Origin: Candidatus Kaiserbacteria bacterium RIFCSPLOWO2_01_FULL_50_24 | GTDB taxonomy: Bacteria > Patescibacteriota > Minisyncoccia > Phycocordibacterales > UBA2100 | DNA: 49,101 nt | Reading direction: 5' to 3' | NCBI GenBank assembly: GCA_001783335.1 | Contig: MFLU01000007.1 | Location: forward strand, 1 to 49,101 | Part shown: piece after piece, positions 40,795 to 49,101 of the stretch | Numbering within the stretch: the first letter of the stretch is position 1 | Layout: each line of letters begins with the position of its first letter | The notes under the pieces: model-generated | What the model was told of the DNA's origin: nothing | Seen by the model: only the letters and a program-made list of their open reading frames with translations | Databases searched by the model: none | Made by a program: the position numbers and the translations under genes

Positions 40795-42477
40795 ATGTCC
40801 CAAAAAAATCATAAGTACATTTTTGTTGTCGGCGGTGTCATGTCGGGTGTTGGAAAGGGTATTGCGACAGCATCAATTGGCAAGCTTCTTTCGGCGCGTG
40901 GACTTTCGGTCAACCTCGTGAAGGTTGACCCCTATCTCAATGTAGACGCCGGCACGATGAATCCGGCTGAACACGGAGAAGTGTTTGTGCTTGATTCAGG
41001 ATTGGAGTGCGATCAGGACATGGGAAACTATGAACGTTTTCTGAATCGCGATGCTGGCGCGGAGGATTATATGACGAGCGGTATGGTATATCGCTCCGTG
41101 ATAGAGCGCGAACGCGGCTTGTGGTATGGCGGGAAGTGTGTAGAAGCAATTCCGCATGTGCGCGACGAGATAGTGGCACGGTTTCACAAAGCGGCTGACG
41201 CGTCAAGGTCGGATGTTTCCGTTGTGGAGATAGGCGGCACCATAGGCGACTTTCAGAATGCGCTCTTCATTGATGCGGCGCGTGTGATGCATCTCGAGAA
41301 TCCGTCTAACGTGCTTTTTGTGATGGTGTCGTACCTTCCCGTGCCCGGAGTGATAGGCGAAATGAAAACGCGCCCCACTCAGCACGCGGTGCGCGCGCTC
41401 AATTCCTATGGCATACAGCCCAATATAATTATTGCGCGCTCTACGCATTCTCTTGATAAAAAGCGCAAAGAAAAACTTGCCGTTTCGTGTAGCGTTGCTC
41501 CTGACTCTATTATCTCCGCTCCGGATGTGAAGAGCATCTACGATGTCCCCGCGAATTTTGAGCGCGATCACCTCTCAGACATTTTGCTCAAAACGCTCGG
41601 CAAGCGCGTGAGAAACGGTTCGGACCTCAATGAGTGGAAGCGATTCTCGGAAAAAGCGCACAATGGCCAAGATGGAATGAAGATTGGCATCGTCGGTAAG
41701 TATTTTGACACGGGCGATTTTGTGCTTTCCGATTCCTACATATCCGTTATTGAGGCATTGAAATTTTCTGCGTATAACGCGGGTGTGAAGCTCACGATTG
41801 ACTGGCTTAATGCCAAGGGATACGAGCGCGACTCTAAAAAAGTGAAAGAGCTTGTGAAATACGATGGCGTTCTTGTTCCCGGAGGATTTGGCGAGACGGG
41901 GGTGGAGGGGAAAATCCGCGCTATTCAATTCGTGCGGGAAAATAAAATTCCATACCTCGGCCTCTGCTACGGCCTCCAACTTGCGATAGTGGAGTATGCG
42001 CGAAATGTTGCGGGGCTTTCGGGTGCGCATACGACGGAGATAGATGAGAAAACACCGCATCCGGTTATTGCGATTTTGCCGGAGCAGGTGGAAAAGATAA
42101 TGAGACGCGAATACGGTGGCACGATGCGCCTCGGCGCGTACCCCTGTGTATTGAAAGAAGGGACTATCGCATATAACGCATATTCAAATTCGGAAAGCTA
42201 TAAGCTGACAGCTAAAACCTATAAGCTAATTCACGAGCGTCATCGCCACCGCTTTGAAGTAAACCCTGATTATGTGGAGAAGCTTGAACAAGCGGGCTTT
42301 GTTTTCTCCGGTCAGTCGCCCGACAGGCGCTTAATGGAAATCGGAGAGCTCTCGAAGTCCAAACATCCGTTTTTTCTCGGCACGCAATTTCACCCCGAAT
42401 TCCGCGCGCGTCCGCTCTCTCCGCACCCGCTTTTCACGGCGTTCATTAAAGCCGCTGTTTCAAAAAAGAAAAAGTAA
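40795..42477 (+). CDS. pyrG: CTP synthase
   Basis: YIFVVGGVMSGVGKGI, DPYLNVDAGTMNP, GLCYGLQLA, ERHRHRFEVNP, QFHPEF; start at MSQKNHKYIF. Confidence 0.97.
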   Translation: MSQKNHKYIFVVGGVMSGVGKGIATASIGKLLSARGLSVNLVKVDPYLNVDAGTMNPAEHGEVFVLDSGLECDQDMGNYERFLNRDAGAEDYMTSGMVYRSVIERERGLWYGGKCVEAIPHVRDEIVARFHKAADASRSDVSVVEIGGTIGDFQNALFIDAARVMHLENPSNVLFVMVSYLPVPGVIGEMKTRPTQHAVRALNSYGIQPNIIIARSTHSLDKKRKEKLAVSCSVAPDSIISAPDVKSIYDVPANFERDHLSDILLKTLGKRVRNGSDLNEWKRFSEKAHNGQDGMKIGIVGKYFDTGDFVLSDSYISVIEALKFSAYNAGVKLTIDWLNAKGYERDSKKVKELVKYDGVLVPGGFGETGVEGKIRAIQFVRENKIPYLGLCYGLQLAIVEYARNVAGLSGAHTTEIDEKTPHPVIAILPEQVEKIMRREYGGTMRLGAYPCVLKEGTIAYNAYSNSESYKLTAKTYKLIHERHRHRFEVNPDYVEKLEQAGFVFSGQSPDRRLMEIGELSKSKHPFFLGTQFHPEFRARPLSPHPLFTAFIKAAVSKKKK

Positions 42478-42481
42478 GGTT

Positions 42482-42991
42482 ATGTATCGGCACTTTCGCT
42501 ATCTTCCAGAGTTTGTATACGGTGGCGTGGACGGTGTTATCACGACGTTTGCGATAGTGATGGCGGGGGTGGGAGCCGGTTTTTCCGCGAGCATTATTTT
42601 GGTTATCGGATTTGCGAACGTGTTTGCGGACGCATTCTCAATGGCATCGTCCAGCTATTTATCGGCGGAGTCGGAAGAGGCAGCGATATCGGGAGGTCGC
42701 ATTGAGCGACCGCTTCGGCGGGCCTTCGCGACATTTTTCTCGTTCTCGTCCGTCGGCGCTGTGCCACTCGCGCCATTCGTCGTTGCGCTCATGTTTCCCA
42801 CACTGTCGGAGTTCGTAGTTGCGCTCTCAATCGGGGCGACTATTTTTGCTCTTGTGGCAGTGGGGTATGTTTCCGGGGTTGCCGAAGGAAAAAATCCGTT
42901 AATAGTCGTATTTCGTACCGTGCTCATCGGCGGCACCGCCGCAACAATCGCATTTTTCGTTGGCGTATTTCTAGGGGGCATGGTCGTATAG
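42482..42991 (+). CDS. VIT1/CCC1-family transporter-like membrane protein
   Basis: 169 aa; FVYGGVDGVITTFAIVMAGVGAG, multiple TMs. Confidence 0.8.
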   Translation: MYRHFRYLPEFVYGGVDGVITTFAIVMAGVGAGFSASIILVIGFANVFADAFSMASSSYLSAESEEAAISGGRIERPLRRAFATFFSFSSVGAVPLAPFVVALMFPTLSEFVVALSIGATIFALVAVGYVSGVAEGKNPLIVVFRTVLIGGTAATIAFFVGVFLGGMVV

Positions 42992-43008
42992 TCCTGATAT
43001 GCACAACT

Positions 43009-43052
43009 GCCCCAATTCACTAACGCAACAAGTTGCGTTAGTGAATTGGGGC
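43009..43052. repeat. CACTAACGCAA hairpin, copy 2 (21-bp perfect arms)
   Basis: gccccaattcactaacgcaac-aa-gttgcgttagtgaattggggc. Confidence 0.85.
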
Positions 43053-43116
43053 GTCCACTCACACACGGAAGTTTCTAATTGAATAACCGCGCCATTTCGG
43101 CTAAAATGGCCGAAAT

Positions 43117-43503
43117 ATGAGCAAAGATTTTGATGGGTGGAATGAGCAGAAGAAGGTTACACATAACGGTGCTGGGCGTTTTTATCACGAACGTGAGGTG
43201 TGGTGGTGTTCACTCGGCGTGAATGTGGGTTTTGAACAGGACAGACGCGGGTATTTGTTTCAGCGCCCCGTGTTAATCGTGAGGGGCCTGAGCTCGCACA
43301 CGTGTATAGTTGCTCCGTTCACGACGTCTTCCGGTGACAATCACCCAATGCGTATTCCACTCGGCAAGGTGGGAGAGCAAGAGGCGTATGCGATTATTTC
43401 GCAACTGCGTGTGATCGATACGCGACGCTTCACGGAGCGCCTGGCGGTGCTTAATAAGGGATTATTTGCAGTCGTACAAAAAGCCGTCAAGAAATTATTC
43501 TGA
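43117..43503 (+). CDS. PemK/MazF-like toxin-family protein
   Basis: 128 aa; YHEREVWWCSLGVNVGFEQDRRGYLFQRPVLIVRG...APFTTS...AIISQLRVIDTRRF. Confidence 0.75.
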   Translation: MSKDFDGWNEQKKVTHNGAGRFYHEREVWWCSLGVNVGFEQDRRGYLFQRPVLIVRGLSSHTCIVAPFTTSSGDNHPMRIPLGKVGEQEAYAIISQLRVIDTRRFTERLAVLNKGLFAVVQKAVKKLF

Positions 43504-43515
43504 CGGCTTTTTGCT
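43478..43515 (+). terminator. Terminator overlapping the stop codon of the mazF-like gene
   Basis: aaaaagccgtca...tgacggcttttt. Confidence 0.75.
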
Positions 43516-43680
43516 TTTCTCTCCTCTTACGAGGGGTGGGCCCGAAGGCACTTGTAACTATCATGATATACACACACCGCACAAAAGTCATTCACTGTAC
43601 GGGTACGTGTGGAAAATAATTTCAGTGGAATGAGCTAGCAGATTGAATAAAACCCATTTTTGCTATACGGTTAGGCGTAT

Positions 43681-43754
43681 TGCGGGATCATCTAGTGGTA
43701 GGATGCGACTCTCTGGAAGTCGTCACCTTGGTTCGAATCCAAGTCCCGCAGCCA
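43681..43754 (+). tRNA. tRNA-Gln (CTG), CCA encoded
   Basis: TGCGGGATCATCTAGTGGTAGGATGCGACTCTCTGGAAGTCGTCACCTTGGTTCGAATCCAAGTCCCGCAGCCA; loop CTCTGGA. Confidence 0.85.
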
Positions 43755-44074
43755 GCAGAAAATCTTTCCCGCCAAGGCAGGATTAGATTTTCAATCATCC
43801 CGAGGCCTCGCGAGGGAATTTCTATTCCATTTTATTTATACAAACGTTTTGCAAAACGTTAGAATGAGAATGAGGAGGATTCAGTATGTTCTTGATTATT
43901 CATGCTTGCGCCGCCCGCAAAATATGCGGGGTTGTGGCATAATGGATACATGCCCATTCGACAGATTAAACCCGTTAGACCGATTCAAGGATTTTCAGAA
44001 GTTTGAGCGTATGATTTTTTTGATGATGTAGCAACGAAATTTGGCATAGATGACTCCTATAATTGTAAGAATGT

Positions 44075-45367
44075 ATGAACGCTAAAAATTTCCTCTTTGT
44101 ATCAAAAGACAGCTTGAGTGGCGATCTTGCAGTCCACTTATTAAAAGAGGGACACAATGTAAAATTTTATTTTGAAGATAAGAATAGCAAAGATGTATAT
44201 GATGGTTTTGTGGATAAAGTTGATAATTGGAAAAAGTACCAAAGATGGGCGGATGTCGTAATTTTTGATGATGAGAATTTTGGTTCCTATGCAGATAGAT
44301 TGAGAAAGAAAAAGAAACTGGTTATTGGCGGTAGTAAATATACAGACAAGCTGGAAATCAATAGAAACTTTGGGCAAAAAGAATTGAAAAAAAACGGTGT
44401 CAAGATAGCGCCTATGTGGAATTTCAGCACATACGACAAAGCCATCAATTTTGTGCGGGAAAATCCGGGAAGATATGTTTTTAAACCTAGCGGTAACAAT
44501 CAATCTGGTGATAAAAGGCTCGTTCTCATATCACAGAGAGAAGACGGATCTGATCTGGTGGAATTTCTAACCCAGAATAAAAAAGTTCTAGAAAAGAAAA
44601 ACAAGAAATTTGTTTTACAAAAATTTATAGAGGGCGTTGAAATTGCCGTCGGGGCTTTTTTCAATGGAGATGATTTTATATACCCAATAAATGTAAACTT
44701 TGAACATAAAAATTTGTTTGCGAAAAATTTAGGGCCCATGACTGGCGAGATGGGGACGCTTATGTTTTGGTCTAAAGTGAACAAAATTTTTCGTTCAACA
44801 CTGGCGAAAATGAAGCCCGACCTTAAGAAGTCCAAGTACATTGGATATATTGACCTAAATTGTATTGTCAATGAAGATGGCATTTTTCCCTTGGAATTTA
44901 CCTCACGATTTGGATACCCGACCATTCAAATTCAACTTGCCGGGATACTGGATGAAGCAGGAGAATGGCTACTAAAGCTTGCGATGGGTAACAAGTTTCG
45001 ATTGTCTACAAAAAAAGGTTTCCAAGTGGGAGTTGTGGTGGCAACACCACCGTTATTGTCAGAGGGAGAGGATGCGGAAATCGTAAAAATTTTTAGAGAC
45101 ATAAGTATACGTTTTAAGAATGGGAAAGAATCAAAGAATGTACACGTCGGTGATATTAAAAGGGATGCTGATGGAATCTGGCGCATAGCCGGAGCAAGCG
45201 GATGGTGTTTGATTGTAACCGGAGTGGGTCACACTGTGCATAGAGCCAGAGCTAAGGCTTACAAAGAAATCAGAAATATAAAAATACCAAGCATGTTCTA
45301 TCGAAATGACATCGGTTTGAGATGGTCAGCAGACAGTAAAAAATTAAGAAGCTGGGGTTATCTTTAA
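44075..45367 (+). CDS. PurD-like (GARS) ATP-grasp protein
   Basis: 430 aa; YVFKPSGNNQSGDKRLVLIS, FVLQKFIEGVEIAVGAFFNGDDF, GPMTGEMGTLMF; AT-rich relative to neighbours. Confidence 0.65.
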   Translation: MNAKNFLFVSKDSLSGDLAVHLLKEGHNVKFYFEDKNSKDVYDGFVDKVDNWKKYQRWADVVIFDDENFGSYADRLRKKKKLVIGGSKYTDKLEINRNFGQKELKKNGVKIAPMWNFSTYDKAINFVRENPGRYVFKPSGNNQSGDKRLVLISQREDGSDLVEFLTQNKKVLEKKNKKFVLQKFIEGVEIAVGAFFNGDDFIYPINVNFEHKNLFAKNLGPMTGEMGTLMFWSKVNKIFRSTLAKMKPDLKKSKYIGYIDLNCIVNEDGIFPLEFTSRFGYPTIQIQLAGILDEAGEWLLKLAMGNKFRLSTKKGFQVGVVVATPPLLSEGEDAEIVKIFRDISIRFKNGKESKNVHVGDIKRDADGIWRIAGASGWCLIVTGVGHTVHRARAKAYKEIRNIKIPSMFYRNDIGLRWSADSKKLRSWGYL

Positions 45368-45388
45368 ATAACATATTCGCCGGTTTGC

Positions 45389-45417
45389 TTGACAGAAATA
45401 GGGCCATCTGGTATCAT
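45389..45417 (+). promoter_or_regulatory. Sigma70-type promoter with overlapping inverted repeat
   Basis: TTGACA (45389-45394) - 17 nt - TATCAT (45412-45417), extended TGG; IR tgacagaaa/tttctgtca overlaps it. Confidence 0.65.
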
Positions 45418-45557
45418 AGTTTCTGTCAGACATTCTCCATCGGTTGACGTCTTGGGATAGCCAAGACCGCCCGCAAGCTACGAGGCGAACCTATTCCGGG
45501 ATAGTTCGACAATATTTTAGGGCCTTTTAGGCCATAGCCCGTACATCGGGCATATAT

Positions 45558-46859
45558 ATGAGTACTTATTCTAGACACAGCAAACCGTCCGCGCGCGGGC
45601 CTTCGCCACGCCATAGCGGGCCTCGGCCTCGCGGCGGCGGGCGGAGCTTTTCTGGTGCGCGCCATTCGTCGCACGCTCGCCGGCCTTTTCAGGGTGCGCG
45701 CCGCGGAGGGCCTTCGCCACGCCATGGCGGGCCTCGGCCTCGCGGCGGCGGGAGGGGAGAGCGAATTGATATTTCACGATTTGTCAATATCGTTGACGCA
45801 GTTGAAGCGATAGAAACGTACGAGTCACGGCACCGGTTTGCCGATTTTGAAGTGGATGCGCGTATCAAAGAGAACGTTGCGAAGAAGGGATATGTAACAC
45901 CGACCCCGATTCAGGACCATGCAATACCATATGTGCTTTCCGGGCGCGATATCGTCGGCATTGCGAATACCGGTACCGGAAAAACGGGCGCATTTCTCAT
46001 TCCGCTTCTCAATAAAGTGGTGAAATCGCGTAGTGAGCGCGTCCTCATCATCGTACCCACGCGCGAGCTCGCAATTCAGATAGAAGAAGAGTATCGCGGT
46101 TTTTCTCGCGGTTCAGGCTTTGAATCGGTATGTGTTGTCGGCGGGGCGAATATGAAAACACAGATCCGCACACTGGGGCGCAATCCGCATTTTGTAGTAG
46201 GCACGCCGGGGCGCCTAAAAGACATGATAGGATGTCGCGCGATTGACCTTTCGCGTTTTCAGACGCTCGTCTTGGACGAGGCCGACCGTATGCTTGATAT
46301 GGGGTTCATTGCCGATGTGCGCCACATTGTTTCTTACATGCCGCGCGAGCGGCAGACGCTTTTCTTCTCCGCGACGCTTTCGCGTGACATTGAAAAGCTC
46401 GTCGGAGATTTTCTGAAGGACCCTGTGCGTGTTTCGGTTAAAACCGGCGACACTGCGGACACAATCAATCAGAATGTCGTGCGACTTCGCGGGAAAGACA
46501 AGATAGATGTGTTGCATGAACTGCTCGTTCGGCCGGAGTTTGACAAAGTGCTTATTTTCGGTCGCACGAAACACGGCGTTGAGAAACTTTCCAAAATACT
46601 CGTCACACGCGGATTCAAGGCGGCGTCTATTCACGGCAATAAAACGCAGAGCCACCGTCAGCGCGCGTTGACGGCATTCAAGGAAAATCAGGTGCGTGTT
46701 CTTGTGGCGACGGATGTTGCCGCGCGCGGATTAGACATTCCGAAAGTGTCTCACGTTATTAACTACGATGTGCCGAATAGTTACAACGACTATGTGCACC
46801 GTATCGGTCGCACCGGTCGTGCGGGCCGTATGGGTCAGGCGCTTACGTTTGTCGAATAA
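45558..46859 (+). CDS. DEAD-box RNA helicase with RGG/SPRHxGPRPRGGGR N-terminal repeats
   Basis: 433 aa; ANTGTGKTGAFLIP, PTRELAIQ, TPGRLKDMI, DEADRMLD, FSATLS, HRIGRTGRAGR. Confidence 0.95.
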   Translation: MSTYSRHSKPSARGPSPRHSGPRPRGGGRSFSGARHSSHARRPFQGARRGGPSPRHGGPRPRGGGRGERIDISRFVNIVDAVEAIETYESRHRFADFEVDARIKENVAKKGYVTPTPIQDHAIPYVLSGRDIVGIANTGTGKTGAFLIPLLNKVVKSRSERVLIIVPTRELAIQIEEEYRGFSRGSGFESVCVVGGANMKTQIRTLGRNPHFVVGTPGRLKDMIGCRAIDLSRFQTLVLDEADRMLDMGFIADVRHIVSYMPRERQTLFFSATLSRDIEKLVGDFLKDPVRVSVKTGDTADTINQNVVRLRGKDKIDVLHELLVRPEFDKVLIFGRTKHGVEKLSKILVTRGFKAASIHGNKTQSHRQRALTAFKENQVRVLVATDVAARGLDIPKVSHVINYDVPNSYNDYVHRIGRTGRAGRMGQALTFVE

Positions 46860-46948
46860 TACTTTGTATTTCTGTGGTAGAGGGTGGCGAACAAGCACAT
46901 GATTAAGATTGAAAAAACAACCTTTTAATTAAAAACTAAAATCGAAAA

Positions 46949-47005
46949 ATGAAAAACGACAATGAAAAATTTAAAGTTGAACTCAAAGCTCGCATGTATC
47001 GATAA
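46949..47005 (+). pseudogene. Remnant of the 5' end of a four-helix-bundle gene
   Basis: MKNDNEKFKVELKARMYR*; compare MENDKEKFKKEFKARLYV at 28270. Confidence 0.65.
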
Positions 47006-47062
47006 TTTTTAACTTTTAACTGCACTTTTTACTTTTTCATTTTTACTTTTTAACTTATCAGC

Positions 47063-47224
47063 ATGTCCAAAAACTTCATGCAGGATGGCAAGTGGATTGA
47101 TAATCCAAACAAGGTGGCGGTTTCAGTGTGCAAGTGCAAAAGTAAATATGTAAAAACGAGAGATGGACAAACGGCATGTCTGCGCTGTATGTCTGACGTT
47201 ATCGGCTCGGGTAAAAAGTCATGA
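47063..47224 (+). CDS. Small Zn-ribbon-like protein (53 aa)
   Basis: MSKNFMQDGKWIDNPNKVAVSVCKCKSKYVKTRDGQTACLRCMSDVIGSGKKS*; CxC...CxxC; stop overlaps next ATG (ATGA). Confidence 0.45.
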   Translation: MSKNFMQDGKWIDNPNKVAVSVCKCKSKYVKTRDGQTACLRCMSDVIGSGKKS

Positions 47225-47772
47225 AAAATATTTTTATTGTTCTTGCGGTTATTCTGGTTCTCGCCACCGGGGTAATGTGGCTCAAAAACCGCGGCGCAGA
47301 GAGCGCCGCAATGGTGACAACGTTTGAAGAGTGTGTCGCCAGGGGAAATCCTGTGATGGAAAGCTACCCGCGCCAGTGCCGGCACGGAGGCGAGTTGTTT
47401 GTGGAGAACATCGGGAACGAACTTGAAAAAATGGATCTTATTCGCCTTGAGTCGCCGCGCCCGAACGCTGTGGTTTTAAGTCCGCTTGAAATCAAGGGAG
47501 AGGCGCGCGGAAGTTGGTTTTTTGAGGCGAGCTTTCCAATTGTAATCGTTGATTGGGACGGAAAAATCATCGGGCAGGGGTACGCCGAGGCCGAGGGTGA
47601 ATGGATGACGACGGAGTTTGTCCCATTTGTGGCGACGGTCGAATTTGACGTGTCGCAGATATCGGGCGCGTATGCCAATCGCGGTACGCTGATACTTCAG
47701 AAAAATAATGCTTCCGGATTGCCGGAGCATGACGATGCGCTGGAAACGCCGATATTTTTTGGTTTGGAGTGA
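47221..47772 (+). CDS. Anchored Gmad2 immunoglobulin-like domain protein
   Basis: 183 aa; N-terminal TM, SPLEIKGEARGSWFFEASFPIVIVDWDGKIIGQGYAEAEGEWMTTEFVPFVATVEF. Confidence 0.75.
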   Translation: MKNIFIVLAVILVLATGVMWLKNRGAESAAMVTTFEECVARGNPVMESYPRQCRHGGELFVENIGNELEKMDLIRLESPRPNAVVLSPLEIKGEARGSWFFEASFPIVIVDWDGKIIGQGYAEAEGEWMTTEFVPFVATVEFDVSQISGAYANRGTLILQKNNASGLPEHDDALETPIFFGLE

Positions 47773-47788
47773 ATCCAACACCAATCGC

Positions 47789-47830
47789 AATACTACACAA
47801 AATGTCCTATCGGACATTTTGTGTAGTATT
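47789..47830. repeat. 19-bp perfect stem hairpin
   Basis: aatactacacaaaatgtcc-tatc-ggacattttgtgtagtatt. Confidence 0.8.
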
Positions 47831-47907
47831 AAGATGCTCTGTTGTTTTTGTTGACGGCAAGTGGTACAAAGGGCGCAGAAACATAGTGAAAAAGCAGGAG
47901 GAGTACA

Positions 47908-49053
47908 ATGCGCTGGCAAGAGCCGAGGAACGAAGAAGTGCGTGCCGTGGTGGATATGGTGCGTACATTTGGCAAAGAAGTCGTAGAGCCAACCTATGCG
48001 ACACATGAAGACGAGGGTAAGTTTCCGGATGCCGTAGTGGAAGAAATGGGGAAGCTGGGGCTCTTTGGCCTCACGATTCCCGAAGAGTACGGCGGCTCCG
48101 GTATGGGCACGGTCGCGGCGTCATACGTGGCGCGCGAGCTCGCATACTTCTGGCCCTCGCTTCATCTTATATGGACGGCCAATAGTTCGCTTGCCGCATA
48201 CCCGATCCAACTTGCCGGTACGGAAGAGCAAAAGGAAAGCATTTTGCCGGCACTCGCGAGAGGCGAGGCGCTGGGTTGTTACGCACTAACGGAGCCGAAT
48301 GCCGGCTCTGATGCGCAATCAATGCAGACGACTGCGGAGCTGAATGAAGGCGGTTGGTGGATTTTGCGTGGCACAAAAACATTCATAACCAATGCCAGGC
48401 GCGCGTCGGTAGCGATTATTTTTGCGCATACGCGGAAGGGTGTATCTGCTTTCGTTCTTTACACGAAAAATCCCGGCCTTGATTATCCGCATGTGACGGT
48501 GCGCCACATGCACAAGCGCGTCTTGAAAAGCTGTGATTTTTGTGAGATTTACTTTGACGGCGCGACCTTGCCGCAAGAGGCTCTTCTCGGGGAAGAAGGG
48601 CAAGGATTTTCGATTGCTATGAAGACGCTTGATGGCGGCAGAATAAACATAGCTGCGCAGGCGATTGGTATGGCAACGCGTATTTTCGACGAAGCGCTTG
48701 CGTATACGCGCACGCGCGAGCAGTTCGGCAAGCTCCTCTGGGAAAATCAGAAAATCCAGTTTGATTTTGCCGAGGCGTATGCAAATATCGCGGCGGCATG
48801 GGCGCTCATTATGGAGGCGTCAGCGGCGCGCGATCGTGGGGAAGATATTACACGGCTTGCGTCGGCGGCAAAGCTGGTGGCGACGGAAACGGCATGGCGT
48901 TTTGGGACGAAGCTCGCCACCTATTTCGGCGGCTCGATTGTAGTTGAAGATTTGCCGCATCTCGCGCGCATGATGGATATATTCCCCACCCTTATCTATG
49001 AAGGAGCGAATAATATCCAGCACATGGTGATCGCGAAGCGGTTGAATGACTAG
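47908..49053 (+). CDS. Acyl-CoA dehydrogenase
   Basis: 381 aa; CYALTEPNAGSDAQSMQTTA, TKTFITNA, RTREQFGKLLWENQKIQFDFAE, YEGANNIQHMVIAKRL; SD aggaggag. Confidence 0.95.
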   Translation: MRWQEPRNEEVRAVVDMVRTFGKEVVEPTYATHEDEGKFPDAVVEEMGKLGLFGLTIPEEYGGSGMGTVAASYVARELAYFWPSLHLIWTANSSLAAYPIQLAGTEEQKESILPALARGEALGCYALTEPNAGSDAQSMQTTAELNEGGWWILRGTKTFITNARRASVAIIFAHTRKGVSAFVLYTKNPGLDYPHVTVRHMHKRVLKSCDFCEIYFDGATLPQEALLGEEGQGFSIAMKTLDGGRINIAAQAIGMATRIFDEALAYTRTREQFGKLLWENQKIQFDFAEAYANIAAAWALIMEASAARDRGEDITRLASAAKLVATETAWRFGTKLATYFGGSIVVEDLPHLARMMDIFPTLIYEGANNIQHMVIAKRLND

Positions 49054-49101
49054 TGGGACATGACTAGTGGGACAAACAAGAGCGGGCTTGGTGCTGTGCA
49101 C

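Overview
The window looks like a chromosomal segment of a Patescibacteria/CPR (Parcubacteria-like) bacterium. That assignment is an inference from gene content and style: short intergenic spacers, minimal prfB/ftsEX/pyrG genes, many secreted repeat-rich proteins and small four-helix-bundle genes. Recognisable content includes: six tRNAs; an indoleamine 2,3-dioxygenase; a stand-alone AsnRS/AspRS-like catalytic core; a response regulator / FecR-domain protein / CHASE2-histidine kinase cluster; an MNT-HEPN pair; lnt and a plsC-like acyltransferase; and a large surface-protein locus. The surface locus (about 19.3-31.0 kb) carries WxL-like proteins, a DUF916-like protein, a 1473-aa protein ending in a two-repeat dockerin, and two membrane-anchored cohesin-like proteins. 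A thiolase-fold protein without the usual Cys lies with DUF35, MaoC and a canonical thiolase, and an acyl-CoA dehydrogenase sits at the window end. Housekeeping genes are prfB, ftsE, ftsX, pyrG and a DEAD-box helicase. Best candidates for an undescribed system: (1) the apparent cohesin-dockerin/WxL-like surface complex; (2) a Cys-less thiolase/DUF35/MaoC acyl-CoA module resembling steroid-type retro-aldolases; (3) palindromic or inverted-repeat elements that bound small genes (GIY-YIG, four-helix bundle) and appear inserted in frame in conserved genes (pyrG, histidine kinase), reminiscent of Rickettsia palindromic elements. All family calls were made by eye from the translations; no database search was run.
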